In this document: positions 34,241-41,707 of the stretch, one piece after another
Position numbering within the stretch: position 1 is the stretch's first letter
Layout: every line of letters starts with the position of its first letter
Assembly (NCBI RefSeq): GCF_007954505.1
Contig: NZ_CP042412.1
Location: 1,488,001-1,552,000 of the forward strand
Direction: 5' to 3'
Origin: Microbacterium sp. CBA3102
GTDB lineage: Bacteria > Actinomycetota > Actinomycetes > Actinomycetales > Microbacteriaceae
DNA: 64,000 nt
Made by a program: the position numbers and the translations under genes
The notes under the pieces: model-generated
Told to the model about the DNA's origin: nothing
Database searches by the model: none
Seen by the model: the letters and a program-made list of their open reading frames with translations, nothing else

Positions 34241-35539
34241 ATGACAGAGTTGTCATCCGCCGCGAACGCGGCTGCGGTCGGCACCACCGGGTTCAAAGCG
34301 CCCGGAACGACGCCGTCGAAGACGCCGCGCGGCTACGCGCCCGGCCTCGCCGCCGTGAACTTCGGCGTGTACCTCGCGCTTCTCACGCCGGTCATGGTGT
34401 CGATGGCGTTCAAGATCCAGCACATCGATCCGGTCAGCACGGAGGCGAGCCTGGGGCTGGTGATGAGCATCGGCGCAGCGTTCGCGCTCGTGGCGAACCC
34501 GCTGGTGGGTCGGCTCTCCGACCGGACCACTTCGCGTTGGGGCATGCGTCGCCCGTGGATCCTCGGTGGCGCGATCGTCGGCCTCGGCGGATTCCTGATC
34601 ATCGGCGTCGCCACCTCCGTGTGGATGGTCCTGCTCGCCTGGTGCCTCGTGCAGGCGTCGATGAACGCGGTGCTCGCCGCAGCCAACGCCACCTTGCCCG
34701 ACCAGGTGCCCGTCTCGAGCCGCGGCAAGGTGTCCGGCATCATCGGTATCACCACCCCCATCGGCATCCTCGCCGGGAGCTTCATCGTCAACTTCCTCCC
34801 CGGTGACTTCGAACGCTTCGTCGTGCCCGCTGTGATCGCGCTGATCCTGGTGATCGTGTTCGTCCTCGTCCTCCAGGACCGTCGACTCACAGAGAAGCCG
34901 GCGGAGCGCTTCACGGTCGGCACCTTCTTCGGTTCCTTCGTCTTCAATCCGCGCAAGCACCCGGACTTCGGCTGGACGTGGCTGACCAAGTTCTTCGTGA
35001 TGTTCGGCTACGCGGGCATCGCCACCTACCTTCCGCTGTACCTGATCACCAAGTTCGGCCTCGACGAGCAGGGCGCGGTCGGAACGATCCTCTTGGCCAA
35101 CCTCGCCTCGATGGCGGCGATGGCGATCTCCTCGCCGCTCGGTGGCTTCCTCTCCGACAAGATCGGCAAGCGGCGTCCGTTCGTCGCGGTCGCCGGTGTG
35201 ATCATGGTGGTCGGTCTCGTCATCCTGGCCGTTGCTCCGGACGTCACCACGGTCGTCGTCGCGCAGGCGATCATCGGGCTCGGTGCGGGCTCGTTCCTCT
35301 CGGTCGACCTCGCCCTCGCCACCGAGGTGCTGCCCAACCCCGCCGACACCGCCAAGGACCTCGGGGTGCTCAACATCGCCAACGCGCTGCCGCAGTCGAT
35401 CGCGCCGGCCATCGCCCCGGCCATCATCGCGCTCGGCGCCGCCACGCCGCTCGGCGGCTACACGGCCTGGTATCTGTTCGGTGCGCTCGTCGCGCTGGCC
35501 GGTGCCCTCCTCGTCTACCGCATCAAGGGAGTCAAGTGA
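34241..35539 (+). CDS. MFS transporter, probable glycoside importer
   Basis: 432 residues from ATG 34241 with AAAGGA upstream; the longer frame from 33800 crosses the regulatory region and is rejected. There are twelve hydrophobic segments, and the MFS loop 2-3 motif is recognisable in GRLSDRTTSRWGMRRP, with a counterpart GFLSDKIGKRRP in the second half. A 30-residue polar N-terminus precedes helix 1. It lies 2 bp upstream of a GH3 enzyme in the same operon, so import of a glucoside or related glycoside is the likely role; the exact substrate is unknown. Confidence 0.9.
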   Translation: MTELSSAANAAAVGTTGFKAPGTTPSKTPRGYAPGLAAVNFGVYLALLTPVMVSMAFKIQHIDPVSTEASLGLVMSIGAAFALVANPLVGRLSDRTTSRWGMRRPWILGGAIVGLGGFLIIGVATSVWMVLLAWCLVQASMNAVLAAANATLPDQVPVSSRGKVSGIIGITTPIGILAGSFIVNFLPGDFERFVVPAVIALILVIVFVLVLQDRRLTEKPAERFTVGTFFGSFVFNPRKHPDFGWTWLTKFFVMFGYAGIATYLPLYLITKFGLDEQGAVGTILLANLASMAAMAISSPLGGFLSDKIGKRRPFVAVAGVIMVVGLVILAVAPDVTTVVVAQAIIGLGAGSFLSVDLALATEVLPNPADTAKDLGVLNIANALPQSIAPAIAPAIIALGAATPLGGYTAWYLFGALVALAGALLVYRIKGVK

Positions 35540-35541
35540 CC

Positions 35542-37299
35542 ATGACCGATACCGCCACCACCGTCCGTCCCTGGCTCGATGCCGCTCTCCCGGTCGACGA
35601 GCGCGTGCAGCTGCTGCTGGATGCCATGTCGATCGAGGAGAAGGCCGGCCTCCTCTTCCACACGATGATCGCGATCGGCGATCTCGAGGAATCCGACCCC
35701 ACGTTCGCGACGCCCTCGGCCCGTGAGTTCCTCGAGGGCAAGCGGATGACCCACTTCAACCTGCTGGGGGCCGCACCGACCGGCCGCGAGATCGCGGCCT
35801 GGCACAACTCCCTGCAGCGTCTCGCGGCATCCACGGGTCTCGGCATCCCGGTCACTCTGTCGACCGACCCCCGCCACTCGTTCAGTGAGAACCCCGGGGC
35901 GTCGATCCTCGCAGGTCCCTTCTCCCAGTGGCCCGAGACGCTAGGGCTCGCCGCGACGCGGGATGAGGCGCTCGTGGAGCGATTCGCCGACATCGCCCGA
36001 CAGGAGTACACCGCGGTCGGCCTCCGCGTGGCGCTGCACCCTCAGGTCGACCTCGCGACCGAACCGCGCTGGGCCCGGCAGACCGCGACCTTCGGAGAGG
36101 ATGCGGAACTCTCCGGCAGGCTCGGGGCCGCGTACATCCGCGGCTTCCAGGGCGCCTCGTTCGGACCCGGATCCGTGTCGACCATGACGAAGCACTTCCC
36201 GGGCGGCGGTCCGCAGAAGGACGGCGAGGACCCGCACTTCTCCTACGGGCGCGAGCAGGTGTACCCCGGCGGAGAGTTCGAGCTGCACCTGAAGCCCTTC
36301 GAGGATGCGCTCGCCGCCGGCACGCGCCAGATGATGCCGTACTACGGCATGCCCGTCGGCACTGAGTATGAAGAGGTCGGCTTCGGCTTCAACAAGTCGG
36401 TCATCACCGGGTTGCTGCGGGAGCGCTACGGGTTCGACGGGGTGGTCTGCACCGACTGGGGGCTGATCAGCGACTCCGAGATCTTCGGACAGCCCTTCTC
36501 CGCCCGCGCCTGGGGAGTCGAACACCTCACGCCTCGCGAGCGCATGAAGAAGGTGCTGGATGCCGGTGCCGACCAGTTCGGCGGCGAGGCGCACCCGGAG
36601 CTGCTGCTCGAGCTCGTCGCCGACGGCGAGATCACGGAAGAGCGACTCGACGTCTCGGCGCGGCGGATCCTGCGGGAGAAGTTCGAGCTCGGTCTCTTCG
36701 AGAACCCCTTCGTGGATGAGGACGCCGCCGACGAGATCGTCGGACGCGCGGACTTCCGCGCCGCGGGGGAGGACGCGCAACGCGCCTCGATCACCGTCCT
36801 GTCCAACGACGGTGCGCTGCCGTTCGCGAGCGGAACGAAGCTCTACCTCGAGGGCATCGATGCGGACGTGGCGGCCGCCTTCGGCGAGGTCGTCGACACT
36901 CCTGCCGAGGCCGACCTCGCGATCATCCGCCTGCAGGCGCCGTTCGAAGAGCGCGCGACGATGTTCGAGAACTTCTTCCACGCGGGATCCCTGGAGTTCC
37001 CCGCCGAGCTCGTCGCCCACGTCCGTGAGGTCGCACACGCGGTCCCGACCGTCGTCGACGTGCTGGCCGACCGGCCGCCGATCCTGACCCCCATCGCCGA
37101 GGTGGCTGCTGCGGTGACCGTCAACTGGGGCGCGTCCGGCGCCGCACTGCTCGACGTGCTGAGCGGTGCGGTCGAGGCGCAGGGCAGACTGCCGTTCGAT
37201 CTGCCGCGCTCGATGGCCGCTGTCGAAGCCTCCCGCCCCGATGTGCCGTTCGACACCGCGGATCCCCTCTTCCGCTTCGGCCACGGTCTCTCGCTGTAG
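35542..37299 (+). CDS. Glycoside hydrolase family 3 protein (beta-glucosidase-like)
   Basis: 585 residues without a signal peptide, hence cytoplasmic. The GH3 N-terminal TIM barrel has TMTKHFPGGG (the KH-F/PG substrate motif) and the nucleophile Asp305 in VVCTDWG. The second alpha/beta domain is short, and the C-terminal FN3-like domain of many GH3 enzymes is absent. The protein ends at LFRFGHGLSL, the usual end of domain 2. Operon context with an importer and a TetR repressor fits intracellular hydrolysis of an imported beta-glycoside. The bond specificity cannot be read from the sequence. Confidence 0.92.
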   Translation: MTDTATTVRPWLDAALPVDERVQLLLDAMSIEEKAGLLFHTMIAIGDLEESDPTFATPSAREFLEGKRMTHFNLLGAAPTGREIAAWHNSLQRLAASTGLGIPVTLSTDPRHSFSENPGASILAGPFSQWPETLGLAATRDEALVERFADIARQEYTAVGLRVALHPQVDLATEPRWARQTATFGEDAELSGRLGAAYIRGFQGASFGPGSVSTMTKHFPGGGPQKDGEDPHFSYGREQVYPGGEFELHLKPFEDALAAGTRQMMPYYGMPVGTEYEEVGFGFNKSVITGLLRERYGFDGVVCTDWGLISDSEIFGQPFSARAWGVEHLTPRERMKKVLDAGADQFGGEAHPELLLELVADGEITEERLDVSARRILREKFELGLFENPFVDEDAADEIVGRADFRAAGEDAQRASITVLSNDGALPFASGTKLYLEGIDADVAAAFGEVVDTPAEADLAIIRLQAPFEERATMFENFFHAGSLEFPAELVAHVREVAHAVPTVVDVLADRPPILTPIAEVAAAVTVNWGASGAALLDVLSGAVEAQGRLPFDLPRSMAAVEASRPDVPFDTADPLFRFGHGLSL

Positions 37300-37306
37300 T
37301 CGCTCT

Positions 37307-37361
37307 CGAGCCGTCCTCCCGCCGGCGACCCTCTCGGAGTCGTGGGCAGGAGGGCGGCTCG
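37307..37361 (+). terminator. Probable terminator of the MFS/GH3 operon
   Basis: CGAGCCGTCCTCC (37307-37319) pairs with GGAGGGCGGCTCG (37349-37361), 12 of 13 plus a G-T wobble, with a 29-bp loop. It starts 8 bp after the stop. There is no U-tract, so strength is uncertain. Confidence 0.5.
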
Positions 37362-37495
37362 GCCGTTCCTGTCGCGAGGCGACAAGCGGCGGCGGGGGCG
37401 TCCCGGCAACGCGTTGGAGGATGCTTACAGAGGAGTTCCTCGACGTTTGTCGCAGACCTACCATGGTGTTCTCCCTACTTTCCTGGAGGAACCCC

Positions 37496-39559
37496 ATGGT
37501 CGACGCTGCCGTCCGTCCTTCGACGACACCCGATGAATCACACGAGATCGCGGCCCCGCCGCAGATCGACGTCGCCCGAGTGAACGATGCCCTGATGGGC
37601 ACGTGGGGTGACGTCCGCCGCCAGGCGCGCGAGATGATCAAGGATTCGGCGTTCTGGCGCAAGGACGAGCTCGGCAAGGACGAGCACCGCGAGCGCGTGC
37701 TCAGCCAGCTGCACCTGCTGGTCGAGAACAAGGCGGTGCACCGTGCGTTCCCCAAGTCGCTCGGCGGTGAGGAGAACAACGGCGCCAACATCGCCGGCTT
37801 CGAGGAGCTCGTGGTCGCCGACCCGAGTCTGCAGATCAAGTCCGGTGTGCAGTGGGGTCTCTTCGGCTCCGCGATCCTCCAGTTGGGGACGAAGGAGCAC
37901 CACGAGAAGTGGCTCCCCGGCGTGATGGACCTGTCGATCCCCGGTGCCTTCGCGATGACGGAGATCGGACACGGCTCAGACGTCGCCGCCGTCGGCACGA
38001 CCGCGACGTACGACCCGGAGACCGAGGAGTTCGTCATCAACACCCCCTTCCGGGGCGCGACGAAGGAGTACCTGGGCAACGCCGCACTGCATGGCGTCGC
38101 GGCGACCGTGTTCGCTCAGCTCATCACGAACGGCGTCACCCACGGTGTGCACTGCTTCTACGTGCCGCTGCGCGGGGAGGACGGCAACGATCTCCCCGGT
38201 ATCGGTCGCGAGGACGACGGGCTCAAGGGGGGACTCAACGGCATCGACAACGGACGACTGTCGTTCGACCACGTGCGCGTCCCGCGCACCAACCTCCTGA
38301 ACCGCTATGGCGACGTCGCCGCCGACGGGACGTACTCCAGCGCGATCGACAGTCCCGGCCGCCGCTTCTTCACGATGCTCGGCACGCTCGTCCAAGGGCG
38401 CGTGTCCCTCGACGGCGCGGCCTCCTGGGCATCGGCGCTCGGCCTGCACATCGCGATCACCTACGCCACGCAGCGTCGTCAGTTCGACGGAGCAGACGGC
38501 CAGGAAGTCGTGCTGATGGACTACGGCAAGCACCAGCGCCGTCTGCTCCCGCGCCTGGCGACCACCTACGCGCAGATCTTCGCGCACGACGAGTTCCTGC
38601 AGAAGTTCGACGGCGTGTTCTCCGGCCGCACCGACACCCCGGCCGACCGGGAGGACCTCGAGACGCTCGCGGCCGCCCTCAAGCCGCTCTCCACCTGGCA
38701 TGCGCTCGACACCTTGCAGGAGGCCCGCGAAGCCACCGGTGGGGCCGGCTTCATGTTCGAGAACCGTCTGGTCGGCCTTCGCCAGGACCTCGACATCTAC
38801 GTCACGTTCGAGGGCGACAACAACGTCCTCCTGCAGCTGGTCGGCAAGCGCCTGCTCACCGATTACGCCAAGCAGTTCCAGGGCAAGGACGCGGCGGCGC
38901 TGGCCAAGTTCGCCGTCGGAATGACCGCGGGCAAGGTGTTCCACGGCGCGGGGCTCCGTCAGCTCGGACAGGCCGTCTCCGACTTCGGTCAGGTGAGTCG
39001 CTCGGTCGAGCGGGGGCTGCGCGAGGAGCAGCAGCACGACCTGCTCGCCGGGCGCGTGCAGCAGATGGTCGCCGACATCGCGGCTCGGCTGCGTCCGGGG
39101 GCGAAGGACAAGGTGCTCGGCGCGCGTCTGTTCAACGAGAACCAGGCGGAACTCATCGAAGCCGCTCGTGCGCACGGAGAGCTGTTGCAGTGGGAGGCGT
39201 TCACCGACGCCGTGCATCAGATGGACGACCCCGACACGAAGAAGGTCCTCACGTGGCTGCGTGACCTCTTCGGGCTGCAGCTCATCGAGAAGCACCTCGC
39301 CTGGCACCTGATCAACGGACGCTTGTCGACCCAGCGCGCAGCGGCCGTGTCGAGCTACATCGACCGTCTGTGCGCGCGGCTGCGCCCGTACGCCCTCGAC
39401 CTGATCAACGCGTTCGGCTATGAGCCGGAGCATGTGCGTGCACCGATCGCGAGCGGCATCGAGAAGCAGCGTCAGGACGAGGCGCGTGCGTACTACGCCG
39501 ACCTCGCGGCGACCGGGCAGGCTCCGATCCAGGAGAAGGCCCTGAAGAAGAAGCACTGA
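37496..39559 (+). CDS. Acyl-CoA oxidase/dehydrogenase-like flavoprotein (ACOX type)
   Basis: 687 residues from ATG 37496, preceded by CTGGAGGA; the longer frame from 37166 overlaps GH3 and is rejected. The size and layout follow peroxisomal-type acyl-CoA oxidases: an N-terminal helical domain, FAMTEIGHGSDVAAVGTTAT (FAD loop), a beta domain, and a helical domain with QEAREATGGAGFMFENRL and VTFEGDNNVLLQLVGKRLL. A long C-terminal helical ACOX domain ends in a Lys-rich tail. It oxidises acyl-CoA, using oxygen or ETF as acceptor; sequence alone does not decide which. It is transcribed alone, with a repeat-rich gap downstream. Confidence 0.92.
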   Translation: MVDAAVRPSTTPDESHEIAAPPQIDVARVNDALMGTWGDVRRQAREMIKDSAFWRKDELGKDEHRERVLSQLHLLVENKAVHRAFPKSLGGEENNGANIAGFEELVVADPSLQIKSGVQWGLFGSAILQLGTKEHHEKWLPGVMDLSIPGAFAMTEIGHGSDVAAVGTTATYDPETEEFVINTPFRGATKEYLGNAALHGVAATVFAQLITNGVTHGVHCFYVPLRGEDGNDLPGIGREDDGLKGGLNGIDNGRLSFDHVRVPRTNLLNRYGDVAADGTYSSAIDSPGRRFFTMLGTLVQGRVSLDGAASWASALGLHIAITYATQRRQFDGADGQEVVLMDYGKHQRRLLPRLATTYAQIFAHDEFLQKFDGVFSGRTDTPADREDLETLAAALKPLSTWHALDTLQEAREATGGAGFMFENRLVGLRQDLDIYVTFEGDNNVLLQLVGKRLLTDYAKQFQGKDAAALAKFAVGMTAGKVFHGAGLRQLGQAVSDFGQVSRSVERGLREEQQHDLLAGRVQQMVADIAARLRPGAKDKVLGARLFNENQAELIEAARAHGELLQWEAFTDAVHQMDDPDTKKVLTWLRDLFGLQLIEKHLAWHLINGRLSTQRAAAVSSYIDRLCARLRPYALDLINAFGYEPEHVRAPIASGIEKQRQDEARAYYADLAATGQAPIQEKALKKKH

Positions 39560-39574
39560 CCCCGCTCGCCCCCG

Positions 39575-39584
39575 CCCCCCCCCC
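39575..39584. repeat. Homopolymer run of ten cytosines
   Basis: A C10 tract just downstream of the acyl-CoA oxidase stop, inside a pyrimidine-rich segment. Such tracts are prone to replication slippage and to sequencing error. Confidence 0.7.
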
Positions 39585-39591
39585 TCTCCTC

Positions 39592-39990
39592 GTCGAGGCC
39601 CCCTCTCCGTGTCGAGACCCCCTCTGAGACACGCGAGTGAGAGGGGGTGTCGACGGTGGGCGGGGGCGTCGGCGTTTGGTCGGGTCGACGGTGGATAGGT
39701 GCGTGTGCGGTGGGCGGTCCACTCGCCTCGTCAGGCCTCTTGCCGTCGAGACCCCCTCTCCGTGTCGGGATCCCCTCTGAGACACGCGAGTGAGAGGGGG
39801 TGTCGACGGTGGGCGGGGGCGTCGGCGTTTGGTCGGGTCGACGGTGGATAGGTGTGTGTGCGGTGAACGGTCCGCTCGCCTCGTCAGGCCTCTTGCTGTC
39901 GAGGCCCCCTCTCCGTGTCGAGGCCCCCTCCGAGACACGCGAGTGAGAGGGGGTGCCGACGGTGAGAGGGGGTGTCGACGGTGGGTGGGG
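39592..39990. repeat. 153-bp tandem repeat array (two full copies plus a partial third)
   Basis: The marker GTCGAG starts units at 39592, 39745 and 39898, and GAGACACGCGAGTGAG recurs at 39626, 39779 and 39932, giving an exact period of 153 bp. The third copy decays after about 39960. Each unit carries a hairpin; in copy 1 the arms are 39611-39625 and 39640-39654 (14 of 15 paired, CCCCCTCT/AGAGGGGG core). The gene-free stretch 39560-40167 is made almost entirely of this array and the two short-unit repeats that follow. Open frames across it have no credible protein features. Confidence 0.85.
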
Positions 39991-39995
39991 TGCCG

Positions 39996-40057
39996 ACGGA
40001 AACGGGGACGGAAACGGGGACGGAAACGGAGACGGGGACGGAGACGCGGAAGCGGGG
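39996..40057. repeat. Short tandem repeat of GACGGAAACGGG-type units
   Basis: Purine-rich 12-bp units (GACGGAAACGGG and variants GACGGAAACGGA, GACGGGGACGGA) repeat about five times with decay toward the right. Direct continuation of the 153-bp array. Confidence 0.8.
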
Positions 40058-40072
40058 ACCGGGGCGGCGCGC

Positions 40073-40131
40073 GGCAGGCGGCAGGCGGCGGGCGGCAGAC
40101 GGCACGCGGCAGGCGGCAGGCGGCAGGCGCC
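40073..40131. repeat. Short tandem repeat of GGCAGGC units
   Basis: About eight heptamer copies (GGCAGGC with variants GGCGGGC, GGCAGAC, GGCACGC) end about 37 bp before the tag start codon. The copy number is likely unstable. Confidence 0.8.
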
Positions 40132-40167
40132 CGTGGCGGTGTCGGTCTTGGCGGATAGCCTGAGCGG

Positions 40168-40737
40168 ATGAGCTCTCTCCTCACCGGACCCGACGCCCGT
40201 GACCGCTGCGCCTGGGTGGGTGACGACGCCGAGTACCGCCGCTACCACGACGAGGAGTGGGGCACGCCCCTACACGGCGACCGCGCGCTGTTCGAGAAGA
40301 TGGCGCTCGAGGGCTTCCAGGCCGGACTGTCGTGGATCACGATCCTGCGCAAGCGGCCGCGGTTCCGTGAGGTCTTCGCGGGCTTCGAGCCCGAGATCGT
40401 CGCGGAGTTCGGCGAAGACGACGTCGAGCGCCTGATGGGAGACGCCGGAATCATCCGGAATCGCGCGAAGATCGAGGCGACCATCGGCAACGCCCAGCTG
40501 GTCCGCTCGATGGGAACGGGCGAGCTCGACGAGCTGATGTGGTCGTTCGCGCCGCCGGCATCCGGTACTCGCCCGGCGTCGTTCAGCGACGTCCCCGCTG
40601 TCACGCCGGAGTCGACGGCGCTGAGCAAGGAGCTGCGACGACGAGGCTTCCGTTTCGTCGGTCCGACGACGATGTATGCGCTGATGCAGTCGGCGGGCAT
40701 GGTCGACGACCACATCGCGGGATGCTGGCGCGCCTGA
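40168..40737 (+). CDS. tag: DNA-3-methyladenine glycosylase I
   Basis: 189 residues. The Tag zinc-binding set is complete: Cys14 (DRCAW), His27 (YHDEEWG), His182 and Cys186 (DDHIAGC). FQAGLSWITILRKR and the late VGPTTMYALMQSAGMVDDH are characteristic. The enzyme excises 3-methyladenine from alkylated DNA, starting base-excision repair. The promoter must lie in or right next to the repeat array upstream, which leaves only about 37 bp of non-repetitive DNA before the ATG. The gene is convergent with the GntR gene, 18 bp apart. Confidence 0.96.
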   Translation: MSSLLTGPDARDRCAWVGDDAEYRRYHDEEWGTPLHGDRALFEKMALEGFQAGLSWITILRKRPRFREVFAGFEPEIVAEFGEDDVERLMGDAGIIRNRAKIEATIGNAQLVRSMGTGELDELMWSFAPPASGTRPASFSDVPAVTPESTALSKELRRRGFRFVGPTTMYALMQSAGMVDDHIAGCWRA

Positions 40738-40755
40738 TCATCGGAACCGCGAGGT

Positions 40756-41526
40756 TCAGCGTTCGCCGGTCTCCCGCGTGAGTGCGGAGCGCGCGTCGGA
40801 GGTGTTCTCGACCGCGAAACTGGCCATCGTCGGCAGGTAGCGGTCATCGGCGACCTCGACGAGGGAGCCGTCCTCGGCCCACGCCGTTCGCCGCACCCGC
40901 AGCAGCGGAGTCGACACCGAGACCGCGAGCGCCACGGCATCGAGGTCATCCGCGGGGACGGCGTCGAAGACATGGCGTGCGCGGACGGGTGCGCATCCGT
41001 GCTCCTGCATCGTCTGGTAGATGCTCCCCGTATCGAGGTCGGCCGCCAACAGCAGCTTCCCGACGGCGAACGGGAATGCCGACCTCTCGAGCATCGCCGG
41101 CTCGTCGTCCAGCAGCCGCAACCGCACGATCTCCACGATCGCCGCCCCCGGTTCCACGCCGAGATCGTCGGCGACGGTTTCCGATGCCGGACGCCGGGCG
41201 GCCTCGATGACCCGCTGTCCGGGGCGGCGGCCGATCGACCGTGCCCAGTCGGTGAACGAGACGAACGATTGGAAGGACTGCGTCGGCACGAGTCGCCGTA
41301 CGCGCGGCGGTGCGCCCCGTCCGCCGTCGACGGCGCCCTCTGCGCGCAGGGTCGCCAGCGCCTGCCTGATCGGCCCCCGCGAGGTGCCGAACTCGGCGAT
41401 CAGGGAGTGCTCGCTCGGCACCCGTTCGCCCTCGGGCCACTCACCGCTCCTGATGCGATCGCGCATCTGTTCGTACAGCTGCTCGTGCAGCGGTCTGCGC
41501 ATTCGTGTCCTCGCTCCCGTTGTCAT
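40756..41526 (-). CDS. GntR-family regulator with UTRA domain (HutC type)
   Basis: 256 residues from ATG 41526; the in-frame ATG at 41562 gives 12 extra residues with no homology. The N-terminal GntR winged helix (PLHEQLYEQMRDRIRSGEWP, GERVPSEHSLIAEFGTSRGPIRQALATLRAEG) is followed by a C-terminal UTRA ligand domain (about 90-250). UTRA regulators usually sense sugar phosphates or small acids. It is divergent from the frameshifted metallophosphatase. Two identical 12-bp GTTGTCATGACT sites lie at its own start codon and near the phosphatase promoter, so it probably controls both. Confidence 0.9.
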   Translation of the reverse strand: MTTGARTRMRRPLHEQLYEQMRDRIRSGEWPEGERVPSEHSLIAEFGTSRGPIRQALATLRAEGAVDGGRGAPPRVRRLVPTQSFQSFVSFTDWARSIGRRPGQRVIEAARRPASETVADDLGVEPGAAIVEIVRLRLLDDEPAMLERSAFPFAVGKLLLAADLDTGSIYQTMQEHGCAPVRARHVFDAVPADDLDAVALAVSVSTPLLRVRRTAWAEDGSLVEVADDRYLPTMASFAVENTSDARSALTRETGER

Positions 41527-41530
41527 GACT
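41519..41530. promoter_or_regulatory. GntR operator copy 1, overlapping the regulator's start codon
   Basis: GTTGTCATGACT, containing the perfect palindrome GTCATGAC. The regulator's ATG (41524-41526 on the minus strand) is inside it. An identical copy lies 88 bp away at 41607-41618. Confidence 0.65.
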
Positions 41531-41606
41531 TCTCGCTCCTCGACGCTGCCAGCCAGGGCCACTCTGCCTCATGTCGGTGAACACTTCGAGAATACTGCGG
41601 CAAAAA

Positions 41607-41618
41607 GTTGTCATGACT
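41607..41618. promoter_or_regulatory. GntR operator copy 2, over a -35 element of the phosphatase
   Basis: A second exact GTTGTCATGACT. It contains TTGTCA (41608-41613), a good -35, with CATGCT 17 bp further on as a possible weak -10 for the metallophosphatase. Confidence 0.65.
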
Positions 41619-41707
41619 ACTTTCGCTCCGCATGCTCGGAAGAGACCCGGAGATTCTCCACCCTGCCTCGGCCGAGATGTGCGGTCGACCAACTCCAAGG
41701 AAGAGAC

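Noticed and set aside
39592..39990. Repeat array considered as a CRISPR
   Set aside because: The units are 153 bp in direct tandem with no short repeat/unique spacer alternation, and no cas gene is near.
39405..40184. Proline/arginine-rich open frames through the 39560-40167 gap on both strands
   Set aside because: The residues simply translate the tandem repeats (the 153-bp period keeps frame), and the frames run into the neighbouring genes antisense. No start signal or domain is present.
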